Assembly (NCBI GenBank): GCA_009889515.1
Contig: WUQR01000139.1
Span: forward strand, 372,001 to 436,000
Source of the DNA: Nitrososphaerota archaeon
Lineage (GTDB): Archaea > Thermoproteota > Nitrososphaeria_A > Caldarchaeales > Calditenuaceae
DNA length: 64,000 nt
Direction: 5' to 3'
The translations under genes and the position numbers were made by a program. Each line of letters starts with the position of its first letter. The stretch's first letter is position 1. The notes beneath the pieces were generated by a model, which was not told where the DNA came from, did not search any database, and worked only from the letters and a program-made list of their open reading frames with translations. This document shows, in pieces, positions 33,442-43,240 of the stretch.

Positions 33442-34581
33442 TTAGGGTATCTGCTCCCAGCGCCCAGTCTCCGCAGACCTCAAGACAGCGTCTAGTATCT
33501 GATTGTTCTTGAGACCGTCGAGGAATGTGGCGCCCATCGGTGCGACTGGCTTATCATTCACTATGCAGTCGAGGAAGTGGTGTATTTCGTGGACGAAGGT
33601 GTGCTCCCAGCCAATTATGTGTCCCGGGGGCCACCAGTTGGCGATGTAGGGGTGGGCGGGCTCTGTGACAAGTATTCTCCGGTACCCCTGCGTCTCGGCA
33701 TCACCCCTCCTCTCGAACAGCTCAAGCTCGTTGAGCCTCTCCAAGTTGAATACGAGCGTCCCCTCCGAGCCGTGGATCTCAACCCTTAGGAGGTTCTTGC
33801 AGCCTGCCCCGAACCGGGTCGCCTCCACAGAACCGATAGCGCCATTCTTGAACTTGACGAGGGATATGAAGGCGTCGTCCACAGTAACCCTGCCCTTTTG
33901 CGAGGGATTCTCGGGGAGTGGTCTCTCTTCAATGAAGGTCTTGGTCAGCCCCATAACCGCCTCAACCTCACCCACCAGATAGCGCGCCAAGTCAAACACG
34001 TGGGAGCCGAGGTCGCCGAGCGCGCCGCTGCCAGCCACCTCTCGTCTAAGCCTCCAGACTAGGGGGAATGACGGGTCCATTATCCAGTCTTGGAGGTAGG
34101 CTCCCCGGAACTGTAGGACCTTACCTATCACGCCCCTCTCGATCAGGCGTTTAGCGAGCACGATTGCGGGGACGAACCTGTAGTTGAAGGCTACCATGTG
34201 TTTGACGCCCGCCTTCTCCACCGCCCGGTACATCTCCTCAGCCTCCTTCGCATTCATGGCCAGTGGTTTTTCGCAGAGGATGTGCTTGCCGCGTTCGGCA
34301 GCTTCTATGCATGGGTCTTTGTGCAGGTTGTTTGGGAGTCCGTTGTCAACGAGCTCGACTTCAGCGTCCTGTACTAGCTTGTGCCAGTCGGTGTAGTATC
34401 GCTTGTATCCGAATCGTTCAGCCGCTGCCTTCACCTGCTGCTCAGTCCGTCCATATATTGCTACGAGCTTGGGGAGGGCGGGGACTTGTTGCATCATCCT
34501 CGGCATCTTGATGAAGGCGTTGCTGTGAGCCTTGCCCATGAAGGCGTAGCCCAGCATGCCTACGCCTATCTCCCTGACCAT
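33442..34581 (-). CDS. Gfo/Idh/MocA-family NAD(P)-dependent oxidoreductase
   Basis: 379 residues. N-terminal Rossmann domain begins GVGMLGYAFMGKAHSNAF, and the family motif CEKPLAMNAKEAEEM sits near 99-113, with the catalytic Lys in EKP. The C-terminal alpha/beta domain carries GALGDLGSHVFDLARYL, whose His is typical for substrate binding. Acts on a sugar or cyclitol hydroxyl. It follows a TIM-barrel isomerase-like gene by 18 bases, so the two form a carbohydrate-processing pair, possibly for inositol or a rare sugar. Substrate unknown. Confidence 0.88.
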   Translation of the reverse strand: MVREIGVGMLGYAFMGKAHSNAFIKMPRMMQQVPALPKLVAIYGRTEQQVKAAAERFGYKRYYTDWHKLVQDAEVELVDNGLPNNLHKDPCIEAAERGKHILCEKPLAMNAKEAEEMYRAVEKAGVKHMVAFNYRFVPAIVLAKRLIERGVIGKVLQFRGAYLQDWIMDPSFPLVWRLRREVAGSGALGDLGSHVFDLARYLVGEVEAVMGLTKTFIEERPLPENPSQKGRVTVDDAFISLVKFKNGAIGSVEATRFGAGCKNLLRVEIHGSEGTLVFNLERLNELELFERRGDAETQGYRRILVTEPAHPYIANWWPPGHIIGWEHTFVHEIHHFLDCIVNDKPVAPMGATFLDGLKNNQILDAVLRSAETGRWEQIP

Positions 34582-34599
34582 CCCTAACCACCCTCCCGA

Positions 34600-35562
34600 C
34601 TACCACCAGACCTTCTCCAGCCGCTTCTTGATGAGTAGTGGTTTTAGGAAGGCCGCGGTCTTCTCAACACCGTCCTCCCTACTCATCACTGGGTCTTCAT
34701 GCTCATAGCTCAAGACGTGGTCGTAGCCCACTTCAGCTAGGGCTGTTATCACCCTCTTCCACGGGACGTCGCCCCAGCCGGGTATCCTGAAGCGGAAGCC
34801 CCTGGTCGGCCTTGTCCAAGACCCTGTAGGGATGGAGCCGGAGACCGGGAGGTTCTCCTTCACAAGCTCTCCATCCTTCGCGTGGCTATGGTATATCCTG
34901 TCACCCAGCCTCTTGATGAAGACCACAGGATCTATAAGCTGCCAGACGAGATGGCTTGGGTCAAAATTGAATCCAAACTCTCTCTTACCGTTTAACACCT
35001 TTATCGCCTGCTCGGCCGTCTCGATGTTGTAGACGACCTCCTGGGGATGGACCTCGTGGGCGAACTTGACCCCATTAGCTGCGAAATGGTCTAGGACCTC
35101 TCCCCAGCGCTCCGCGAATAGGGTGAAGTAGCTCTCGTAGATCCTCTCATACTCTGCTGGGAAGATATACCATGCGCCCCAGTTCGGACAACCTATAAAC
35201 CCGTTCACAACACTGACATCCAGCAGCTTTGCAGCCTCCGCGGTCTTCTTCATCCTCTCAATGCCATACTTGATCTTCTCCTCTGGCGAGCCCTTGAAGA
35301 AGGCGTCAGTCGAGGAATCGTGGGGCCCCAGTATCAGCTGCCCCTCCAAGTGGTTGGAGATGCCCGAGATTGTCATGTTATATTTTTCCACAAGCCTCTT
35401 AACCTCCTGCGCACCACCATTCAACACCTTATCAATGTTTAGGTGATTGCTCCCGCGCCAGGCGGCAAGTTCAACAGCCTCATAACCCAGGCCCGAGACA
35501 TACCGCAACACCTTTTCGAGGGGCTCCTCATTATATAGGACAGTAAAAATGCCTAACTTCAT
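34600..35562 (-). CDS. Sugar phosphate isomerase/epimerase-like TIM-barrel protein
   Basis: 320 residues of the xylose-isomerase-like/AP-endonuclease-2 fold. The first strand is MKLGIFTVLYNE. Metal-ligand candidates are the Glu and His in KFAHEVHPQE, the FNFDPSHLVWQ segment, the HAKD motif and SYEHED near the C-terminus. ATG 35562 is chosen because the frame upstream of it (to 35637) overlaps the promoter of the divergent LUD gene. It lies 18 bases before the Gfo/Idh gene. The pairing recurs in inositol and keto-sugar catabolism, but the exact step cannot be read. Confidence 0.86.
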   Translation of the reverse strand: MKLGIFTVLYNEEPLEKVLRYVSGLGYEAVELAAWRGSNHLNIDKVLNGGAQEVKRLVEKYNMTISGISNHLEGQLILGPHDSSTDAFFKGSPEEKIKYGIERMKKTAEAAKLLDVSVVNGFIGCPNWGAWYIFPAEYERIYESYFTLFAERWGEVLDHFAANGVKFAHEVHPQEVVYNIETAEQAIKVLNGKREFGFNFDPSHLVWQLIDPVVFIKRLGDRIYHSHAKDGELVKENLPVSGSIPTGSWTRPTRGFRFRIPGWGDVPWKRVITALAEVGYDHVLSYEHEDPVMSREDGVEKTAAFLKPLLIKKRLEKVWW

Positions 35563-35587
35563 AGCAAGTATACTGAGTGCGAGGAGG

Positions 35588-35598
35588 GTATATATCCT
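35588..35598 (+). promoter_or_regulatory. TATA box of the LUD operon
   Basis: GGTATATATCC lies about 28 bases before TTG 35621. It sits inside the longest open frame (from 35549), so the true start must be downstream of it. Confidence 0.55.
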
Positions 35599-35620
35599 TT
35601 CCAAGACAAGTCCGCAACAG

Positions 35621-36229
35621 TTGGCGGAGAGAAACAACTCGCAGCGTGAAGCAAAGTTAGCTAAGCGTGGAGCGAGACTCGAGGTGGAGGGGTTTCTGGA
35701 GAGGTGTAGAAATAATGGGTTTCAGGTTGTACACGTCCATAGCGTGGATGCTCTCGTAGACGTGTTGGCCGACTGGGCCTCTAGCTGGGGTGTGAGAAGA
35801 ATTGTCATGGGAGGGCTTTCTAAAGGGCTGGCGTTAAGGATACGCTCAGGGCTTGCGGGAAGGGGCGGCTACACGGTTTTGGAGATAGATAGGGTGGAGA
35901 TGGAGATTGAAGAGTATAGAAACAATTCGCTAGGGGTCTTCCGCGCCAAGGCTGGAATCTTGGAGACTGGTGGCGTCGTAATATTCGACGACTGGGCGTC
36001 GAACCTCGCATCACTAGTACCTGAGTACTCCGTCGCTCTCTTGGAGGAGAGTGAAATCCTCCAAAACTACCGTGATCTTGCGAGCCTAATTCGGCAGTCT
36101 AGGCCCGGCGGAGTAGCCATAATATCGGGTCCCAGCAGCACCTCAGACATCGAGCTGACACACGTCATCGGCGTACACGGCCCAGTCGGTTGCGGGTGTA
36201 TTGTGGCGGGGGTCGAGCTCGATGAATAA
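35621..36229 (+). CDS. lutC: LUD-domain protein, LutC type
   Basis: About 202 residues of the LutC/YkgG family, the small subunit of the LutABC lactate-oxidation complex. ISGPSSTSDIE and GVHGPVGCGCIV near the C-terminus are the LUD signature. A central RAKAGILETGGVVI stretch fits too. I place the start at TTG 35621, where the TATA box predicts leaderless translation; ATG 35549 is upstream of the promoter. It overlaps the next gene by 8 bases (ATGAATAA). Oxidation of lactate or another 2-hydroxyacid together with the fused LutB-LutA is the likely role. Confidence 0.82.
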   Translation: MAERNNSQREAKLAKRGARLEVEGFLERCRNNGFQVVHVHSVDALVDVLADWASSWGVRRIVMGGLSKGLALRIRSGLAGRGGYTVLEIDRVEMEIEEYRNNSLGVFRAKAGILETGGVVIFDDWASNLASLVPEYSVALLEESEILQNYRDLASLIRQSRPGGVAIISGPSSTSDIELTHVIGVHGPVGCGCIVAGVELDE

Positions 36230-38321
36230 GTCTAGAGTCCTCGAGGCGTTGGGGAAGAGGTGGGAGATTGAGACGCGCTGGCGCAGCATGCTAACTATGC
36301 ATCTGAGGAGCAGGGATAGTATGGGGAGGCTGGAGCGTGGATATCTGGCGGGTCTCTTCGAGTCGCGGGAGAAGACGGTCAAGGAGCTTGAGAGGCTCAT
36401 AGCTCTAACTGTCGAGTCTGCCAAGAAGGAGGGGGGAAACGTCTATGTCGCCAAGACGGTGGAGGATGCGCGAAGATACATCGTCAGTCTAGCCGAGAGT
36501 AGAGGGGTCAAGTGCGTAATCAAGTCTAAGTCCATGACGACTGAGGAGATAGGGCTTAACGAGGCGCTGCTCAGCCGGGGAATCGAGGTCGTCGAAACAG
36601 ACCTAGGCGAGAGGATCGTCCAGCTGGCCGGTCAGAGGCCCTCGCACATCATCGCACCAGCAGTCCACCTTAGCCGGGATGCGATTGCGAGACTAGTTAG
36701 TGAGAAAAGGGGGGCTAACCTTCCGCCACAGCCGGAGGCGATAACGAGATTCTTCCGCCAAGACCTCTGGGCCGACTTCAAAAGGGCGGGGATGGGTATT
36801 ACAGGTGCCAACGTTGTGGTTGCAGAGACCGGGCAAGCAGTACTGGTAACTAACGAGGGGAATGGAAGGCTTGTCGCAACTATGCCTAGAATACTCGTCT
36901 CTATTGCTGGTGTGGAGAAGATAGTTGAGACTTGGGATGACGCCTTCAACGTGTTGAGGGTGTTGCCTGTAAGCGCTGTGGGAAGAGACGCGACGAGCTA
37001 CATCACAGTTATAGGCCCCCGCGGAATGTCGAGACATGTCAAGGTGCCAGAATACCACCTCGTGCTCTTGGATAATGGGCGCGTGGGCGCGAGCAGGGAT
37101 CCTTGGCTTAAGGATGCGCTCAGATGCATTAGGTGCGCCGCCTGCTTGGACGTCTGCCCCACTTTCCGCATATTGGGTGGCCATGTCTTCGGAGACATTT
37201 ACTCGGGCCCGATGGGTGTTCCATGGACTGCAATAACGAAGGGCATCAAAGACGCATCCGTGATAGCAAAGTATTGTGTCTCGTGCAGCCTATGCCTACA
37301 CGTCTGCCCTGTCCAGATAGACATCCCAATGACGATATCCTGGATTAAGCATGCAGCTGGGGAAAAAACTCTACGGGAGAGAATACTGACGACTTATGAG
37401 TTTTACGCCAAGCTGGGCTCGCGCCTGCCACGTCTCTTCAACTGGCTCCAGGGTAGCAGGGTGTCTAGAAGGCTCATGGAGGGTCTGCTGGGCATAGATA
37501 GGCGGAGGCTGATGCACAGGTTCAGGGGAGGCAGCCTCTACGGAATCCTAGGAGAAAGATATCTCAGCAGGAGAGACGCCGACATTGTGTACTTCCCAGA
37601 CACGTATGCCGCCTATATAGACTGGGGGATAGGGGTACTGGTGGTTAGGGTCCTAGAGGCTTTAGGGTTCACAGTAGCTGTCCCGAGAACGTATGGCTCT
37701 GGAATGCCTTCCATCCAGTATGGCTTCCTCTCAAAGGCTAAAAAGGTCGCCGAAAAGAACGTCGAGAAGCTGAAAAGCTACGTAGAGTCTGGTGCGAGGA
37801 TTGTCTGCTCAGAGCCCACAGCCGCCTACTGCCTCCGCGAAGCATATCCAAAGATACTAGACACGGCCGCCTCACAGCGGGTTGCGGAGTATACTTGGGA
37901 GCTCACTAGCTTCATAGCTGCTGAAGCCAAGTCCCTATCGCCGGGCACCGGCCTACAATCCAACACCTACGTCTTCTACCACCACCCATGCCACTCGAGA
38001 CTCCTATCACCCGGCAGGCCTTCTGAAGACCTTCTGAAGAAAGTGGGGCTGAACGTGCTTTCATTCGACTACGGCTGCTGCGGCATTGCCGGAACCTGGG
38101 GGATGAGGCGGGGTGCTGAAGGCTTCCTCATAAGCGCGGAGATAGGCCGGAGGGTCGCGGAAATCATACTGGGGACAGGCTGCATGGAGATTGCAACCGA
38201 GAGCAGCGTCTGCGCACAACAGCTCAGACAATTCACCGGGTTAAAAGTGAGACACACGATCCGATATATAGCCGAAACCCTCGGAATCCAGCACCGCGAC
38301 CAAGACGTGCTAAACTTTTAA
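36222..38321 (+). CDS. Fused LutB-LutA protein: LUD domain, ferredoxin domain, CCG domains
   Basis: About 699 residues from ATG 36222. Residues 1-290 are a LUD domain of LutB type (KSMTTEEIGLNEAL, GITGANVVVAETG). Two 4Fe-4S motifs follow: CIRCAACLDVCP starting near 301 and CVSCSLCLHVCP near 352. The C-terminal 250 residues are of the LutA/GlcF/HdrB CCG type, with HHPCHSR near 586 and YGCCGIAGTWG near 616. The first CCG half is degenerate, with SEPTAAYCL where CCG would be. In Bacillus these are two proteins. The fusion should carry electrons from a 2-hydroxyacid to a carrier. Translationally coupled to lutC. Confidence 0.85.
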   Translation: MNKSRVLEALGKRWEIETRWRSMLTMHLRSRDSMGRLERGYLAGLFESREKTVKELERLIALTVESAKKEGGNVYVAKTVEDARRYIVSLAESRGVKCVIKSKSMTTEEIGLNEALLSRGIEVVETDLGERIVQLAGQRPSHIIAPAVHLSRDAIARLVSEKRGANLPPQPEAITRFFRQDLWADFKRAGMGITGANVVVAETGQAVLVTNEGNGRLVATMPRILVSIAGVEKIVETWDDAFNVLRVLPVSAVGRDATSYITVIGPRGMSRHVKVPEYHLVLLDNGRVGASRDPWLKDALRCIRCAACLDVCPTFRILGGHVFGDIYSGPMGVPWTAITKGIKDASVIAKYCVSCSLCLHVCPVQIDIPMTISWIKHAAGEKTLRERILTTYEFYAKLGSRLPRLFNWLQGSRVSRRLMEGLLGIDRRRLMHRFRGGSLYGILGERYLSRRDADIVYFPDTYAAYIDWGIGVLVVRVLEALGFTVAVPRTYGSGMPSIQYGFLSKAKKVAEKNVEKLKSYVESGARIVCSEPTAAYCLREAYPKILDTAASQRVAEYTWELTSFIAAEAKSLSPGTGLQSNTYVFYHHPCHSRLLSPGRPSEDLLKKVGLNVLSFDYGCCGIAGTWGMRRGAEGFLISAEIGRRVAEIILGTGCMEIATESSVCAQQLRQFTGLKVRHTIRYIAETLGIQHRDQDVLNF

Positions 38322-38345
38322 TCCAGAGCATAGACGCTATCAGCC

Positions 38346-38915
38346 GTGAAGGAGGTAATCCTCCCCTACCAGAATAGGGAATACTACGAGATAGAGGTTG
38401 AGGGCATCAGGCGTAGGCTCCCACTCCTCAAAGTAGCAGAGGACACGTGGATAGCCTATTTCGACAGCCTAGGAGACAGGGAGTTCATATCCAAGTGCGC
38501 CGAGAAGCTCTCAGAGAGGCTAAGGGAGTGCGACATACTGGTCACGTCGGAGAGCAAAGGCATACCGCTAGTTCACGAGATCGCCAAAATCCTAGACCAC
38601 AAGAGATACATAGTGGCGAGAAAAGAGTTGAAGCCCTTCATGATAAACCCGCTGGTCACCGAGTGCAAGCCAGTGACCAGCAAGGCCCCGATAAAGCTCT
38701 GCATTGATGGACGCTACGTCCCATACATCAAGGATAAAAATGTGGGGATTGTGGATGACATAGTGAGTACAAGGGAGACCCTCTCCGCATTGGAGAAGCT
38801 CGTCGTTATGGCTGGTGGGAGGGTCCGCAAGAAGGCTGCAATCCTCTTGGAGGGTGGAGTGTTCGAAGATGTGGAATACCTAGGGATTCTCCCGATATTC
38901 AAGGCGACAGTCTGA
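38346..38915 (+). CDS. Type I phosphoribosyltransferase (adenine PRT-like)
   Basis: 189 residues. The PRPP-binding motif VGIVDDIVSTRETL spans 133-146, and the PPi loop TSESKG is near 67-72. The order and length match archaeal adenine or hypoxanthine/guanine phosphoribosyltransferase-like proteins used in purine salvage or its control. GTG 38346 starts 24 bases after the LutBA stop, so it may be read through from that operon. Base specificity cannot be told by eye. Confidence 0.82.
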   Translation: MKEVILPYQNREYYEIEVEGIRRRLPLLKVAEDTWIAYFDSLGDREFISKCAEKLSERLRECDILVTSESKGIPLVHEIAKILDHKRYIVARKELKPFMINPLVTECKPVTSKAPIKLCIDGRYVPYIKDKNVGIVDDIVSTRETLSALEKLVVMAGGRVRKKAAILLEGGVFEDVEYLGILPIFKATV

Positions 38916-39053
38916 AGTAATAGGCAGAGGAGCTCCACTCTGAGGCTCTCGACATTCCCAGTATATTACACCTGGATATAATATAGTAGTCTGATGCATT
39001 AGAATCGTCTCAATAGTTAAAGATGCTGGTGCAAGGGTTGCCTCGCTCGCGAG

Positions 39054-40244
39054 ATGCTGGAGTTAAAGCATGTGTCAAGCTGGGAACTAAGCGGGAGTTG
39101 GAAGTATTCGCCACACGCTTGGGGGTCATCGCTGCACCGCCTATGCTCGAGGACTGGCTCATTCCCACCTGCCATGGCACACTACTATATCGTAAAATAC
39201 TCCCAACCGGGCGATGTGGTCCTAGACCCCTTCTCGGGGAAGGGGACCGCCCCTCTTGAAGCCTGCGTTACAGGCCGGGTGGGAGTGGGTAACGATTTGG
39301 CGCCAGAGGCGTATGTGCTAACACACGCGAAGGTACAGCCAATCACATACAGCCAGGTGGAGGAGTGGGTTTCGAGAAATAGGGAATATCTCGAGAGGGG
39401 AGTCGATGATGACGTTCCCGAGGAGGTTCAAGTCTTCTATCACAGGAAAACCCTCAGGCAAATCCTAGCTGCGCGGGAGCTCTTAATGGATGACTACTCT
39501 AGGACTGGAATGTTCATCAAGGCGCTAATCCTCGGAATACTACACGGCTCAAGCAGTCTTAGCCTATCGGTGAAGTGTTCACACTCATTCTCCATGTCTC
39601 CAGGATACGTTGCCAGGTCTAAAAGAATATTAGGGCTGAAGAAGCCTCTCAGAAGCCTGCCCAAGTGCCTTCTAATGAAGGCGAGAAGGGTCCTCCAGTC
39701 CCACGTCCACCTCGTGGATGGCGCGGCATACAGCCATGACGCGAGAAGCCTCCCAATACAGGACGAGTCTGTCGACTTCGTCATCACATCACCACCCTAC
39801 CTTAACATGCAGACATACGCTTGGGACAACTGGCTAAGACTATGGTTCTTAGGAGAAGACTATAAGAGTGTAGCGGAGAGGCTCTTCCACTCAAACTCCC
39901 TTCAAAAATTCGCAGTCTTCATGGACGAGGTCTTCAGGGAAATATTCAGGGTATTGAAATGGGATAAGGCATGCGTAGTCGTGCTAGGCGTTGTCAAGAA
40001 GAATGGCGAGCGTATAGACCTAGCCGAGTTTGTGGAACCAATAGCTGTTAGGGCAGGCTTCGGTGTGAGGCGGATTGTCTACGACAACATACCCAAAGAA
40101 AACAAGTATTTAATGTATCTTGACGCGAAGCAGGGTGTTAGTGGTGAAGTAATACTGGAGCTTGAGAAAGGAGAAGCGGTTGAGAACAAAGTAAACATTA
40201 ATTGGGGTGGTGAGGCCCGGCTTAGGGGTGTTGCCCTGACTTGA
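39054..40244 (+). CDS. DNA methyltransferase of the TSPPY (N4-cytosine/N6-adenine) type
   Basis: 396 residues. The AdoMet-binding motif VLDPFSGKGT spans 56-65, and the catalytic motif TSPPYLN is at 245-251, so motif I precedes motif IV. TSPPY favours N4-cytosine methylation. The region between them (about 100-230) is a likely recognition domain. The end is normal and there is no frameshift. TATA-like AGTTAAAG at 39014-39021 precedes it. Its stop overlaps the start of the next gene by 4 bases. Solitary archaeal methylases of this type can belong to restriction systems or regulate chromosome functions. Confidence 0.85.
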   Translation: MLELKHVSSWELSGSWKYSPHAWGSSLHRLCSRTGSFPPAMAHYYIVKYSQPGDVVLDPFSGKGTAPLEACVTGRVGVGNDLAPEAYVLTHAKVQPITYSQVEEWVSRNREYLERGVDDDVPEEVQVFYHRKTLRQILAARELLMDDYSRTGMFIKALILGILHGSSSLSLSVKCSHSFSMSPGYVARSKRILGLKKPLRSLPKCLLMKARRVLQSHVHLVDGAAYSHDARSLPIQDESVDFVITSPPYLNMQTYAWDNWLRLWFLGEDYKSVAERLFHSNSLQKFAVFMDEVFREIFRVLKWDKACVVVLGVVKKNGERIDLAEFVEPIAVRAGFGVRRIVYDNIPKENKYLMYLDAKQGVSGEVILELEKGEAVENKVNINWGGEARLRGVALT

Positions 40245-41368
40245 TACTTGAGACTCACGGCGAAGTATGTAGGCTCGGCTACCTCCGCTTGATAGTTGGG
40301 GCAGCCAAGACCGAGTCCCACGGCAGAGAGGTCTCTCCGGGATTTATCGCCGCCGTGTTGGAGGAGAGCTTGAAAAAGCTTGAAGAGGGGCATCAGGTAG
40401 GGCAAGACGTCATAGGTTTGATACGGAGCCCGGTGGCTGCGAGAAACTATGTCTCCTTTGCAGCAGAGCTGGGTCTCATCAACCGGCAAACACAAAGACT
40501 CGGAGAGAATGGAATCATCTACGCCTTCACACGGAGCATATCACCTATTGACGCATACCTCAAAGGAGAGACGAAGCTAACACTCCTAGACTTGATCTCA
40601 CTCAAACCGGTGGACAAGGTCTTCTTCACTTGGCTACTACTCACACAAGACTACCTAATACTCCCAGGCATAATCAGGTGGGCATTAGAACACGAGACCT
40701 TCGCGAGAATAGACGCTATGAACTACGTCATGGAGGAACTCTACCCCCAAGCTCTAGCATCGCTGCTAACGGCGGCAGGGAAAAGGGCGCGGGGAGAGAT
40801 TCTCTCTAAGATAGAGATGGCTAAGAGGTTCAGGGAGGAGAGGCTGAAATACGCCACAAAGGCCCTCTGGATTAGAAGCAGCCTCTACGCCAAGTACCGA
40901 CACGTGGTCCCACCCAGGCTCGAATGGCTCGTCGACTTGGGGATACTCAACAGATACAGGAGAGGGCGGTACACAGTCTCTGACCAGATTCTAAGCCATA
41001 AGGAGGTGGTGGCTAAGGCGCTCACCTACCCGCCATCACGACTCCGCGAAAACATTTTCACAATGCTAGCACCGCTCTTCATCCCCTACACAGGCCGGCC
41101 CTCTAGGGAGGCGTTAAACAGAGAGCTAGTCCAGACATTCAACACAATGTCAGCCTGGCTAGGCGGGCCGGTAAAGGTAAGCCTACTAGAGATGGCGGTC
41201 TGCATGAGACTACTCGAAAACAACCAAATAGCAACGCCAACAATGGTCCGAGACACAATAAACAAACTCTCAATCCTATACCCCGACAAAATATTCCTCA
41301 CACCCGGACCCGACGAAAACCTCTACCTAACCAAAATAAGCCTGGGCCCAAAAGAAATAGCCCAGTAG
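40241..41368 (+). CDS. Unrecognised protein coupled to the methyltransferase
   Basis: 375 residues from TTG 40241, overlapping the methylase gene by 4 bases. It reads as mainly helical. Two segments have winged-helix character: around residues 70-100 (FAAELGLINRQTQRLGENG, then IIYAFT) and around 225-250 (RLEWLVDLGILNRYRRGRYTV). There are no membrane helices or signal, no Walker motifs, and no clear PD-(D/E)xK or HNH site visible. The tight coupling suggests a partner of the methylase: restriction subunit, specificity factor or regulator. A family I do not recognise is the honest call. Confidence 0.75.
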   Translation: MILETHGEVCRLGYLRLIVGAAKTESHGREVSPGFIAAVLEESLKKLEEGHQVGQDVIGLIRSPVAARNYVSFAAELGLINRQTQRLGENGIIYAFTRSISPIDAYLKGETKLTLLDLISLKPVDKVFFTWLLLTQDYLILPGIIRWALEHETFARIDAMNYVMEELYPQALASLLTAAGKRARGEILSKIEMAKRFREERLKYATKALWIRSSLYAKYRHVVPPRLEWLVDLGILNRYRRGRYTVSDQILSHKEVVAKALTYPPSRLRENIFTMLAPLFIPYTGRPSREALNRELVQTFNTMSAWLGGPVKVSLLEMAVCMRLLENNQIATPTMVRDTINKLSILYPDKIFLTPGPDENLYLTKISLGPKEIAQ

Positions 41369-41376
41369 CGGGCTTA

Positions 41377-41392
41377 ATCACAATATTGTGAT
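41377..41392. repeat. Perfect 16-base palindrome between convergent units
   Basis: ATCACAATATTGTGAT is an exact inverted repeat placed between the end of the methylase-partner gene and the 3' flank of 16S rRNA. It could be a dimeric regulator's site, a transcript-end hairpin or a chance palindrome. There are no T tracts beside it. Confidence 0.5.
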
Positions 41393-41460
41393 CGTAATCG
41401 TATACAGGCTTAGAGAGAAGCCTATCTGTGGAATGTATTTAGAAAAATGTAGGGGTGATG

Positions 41461-41477
41461 TGTGGGCCGCTTCCGTG
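41461..41477 (-). repeat. 3' half of the pre-16S processing stem
   Basis: These 17 bases are the exact reverse complement of 43003-43019, so the primary transcript brackets 16S in a long helix. In archaea such stems are cut by the splicing endonuclease at a bulge-helix-bulge. Confidence 0.8.
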
Positions 41478-41484
41478 AGATTTT

Positions 41485-42975
<1,491 letters not shown>

Positions 42976-43002
42976 TCCGGCCAATTTTATTGGCGGGGTC
43001 TG

Positions 43003-43019
43003 CACGGAAGCGGCCCACA
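43003..43019 (-). repeat. 5' half of the pre-16S processing stem
   Basis: Partner of 41461-41477. On the transcript it lies about 28 bases before mature 16S. A single C bulge and a short AGA/TCT helix follow inside, which could form part of a bulge-helix-bulge. Confidence 0.8.
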
Positions 43020-43022
43020 TTG

Positions 43023-43053
43023 GACCTGAGGATCGTTTATGGTCCCTCAGGTC
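43023..43053 (-). other. Leader hairpin of the 16S transcript
   Basis: GACCTGAGG and CCTCAGGTC form a 9-base-pair stem with a 13-base loop, just upstream of the processing stem in the rRNA leader. It may be a box or assembly element of pre-rRNA. Function unknown. Confidence 0.45.
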
Positions 43054-43170
43054 TTCACCCCTATTATAGCCAGAGCCGGATGTCACCGCCTCATCGCTGA
43101 GGTGTTTTACACCTGCCTTGGCGGTGGCGCCGCCTATGAGCCCTGGCCCAAGTGTATGTGTAGATGGGCT

Positions 43171-43180
43171 ACTTATAAGT
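43171..43180 (-). promoter_or_regulatory. Promoter of 16S rRNA
   Basis: ACTTATAAGT is a self-complementary TATA box with purines (GCAAAG) upstream on the reverse strand as a BRE. It predicts a start near 43149 and a leader of about 175 nt. The divergent epimerase has its own element, ATAATTATAT at 43205-43214. Confidence 0.55.
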
Positions 43181-43240
43181 CTTTGCAGGCTGGGAGCGTG
43201 CTGATAATTATATTGATGCCTCCGCGCTCACCTCTGTTGA

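Noticed and set aside
39023-39259. 78-codon frame overlapping the start of the methyltransferase
   Set aside because: It overlaps the conserved AdoMet-binding region in another frame and has no family features.
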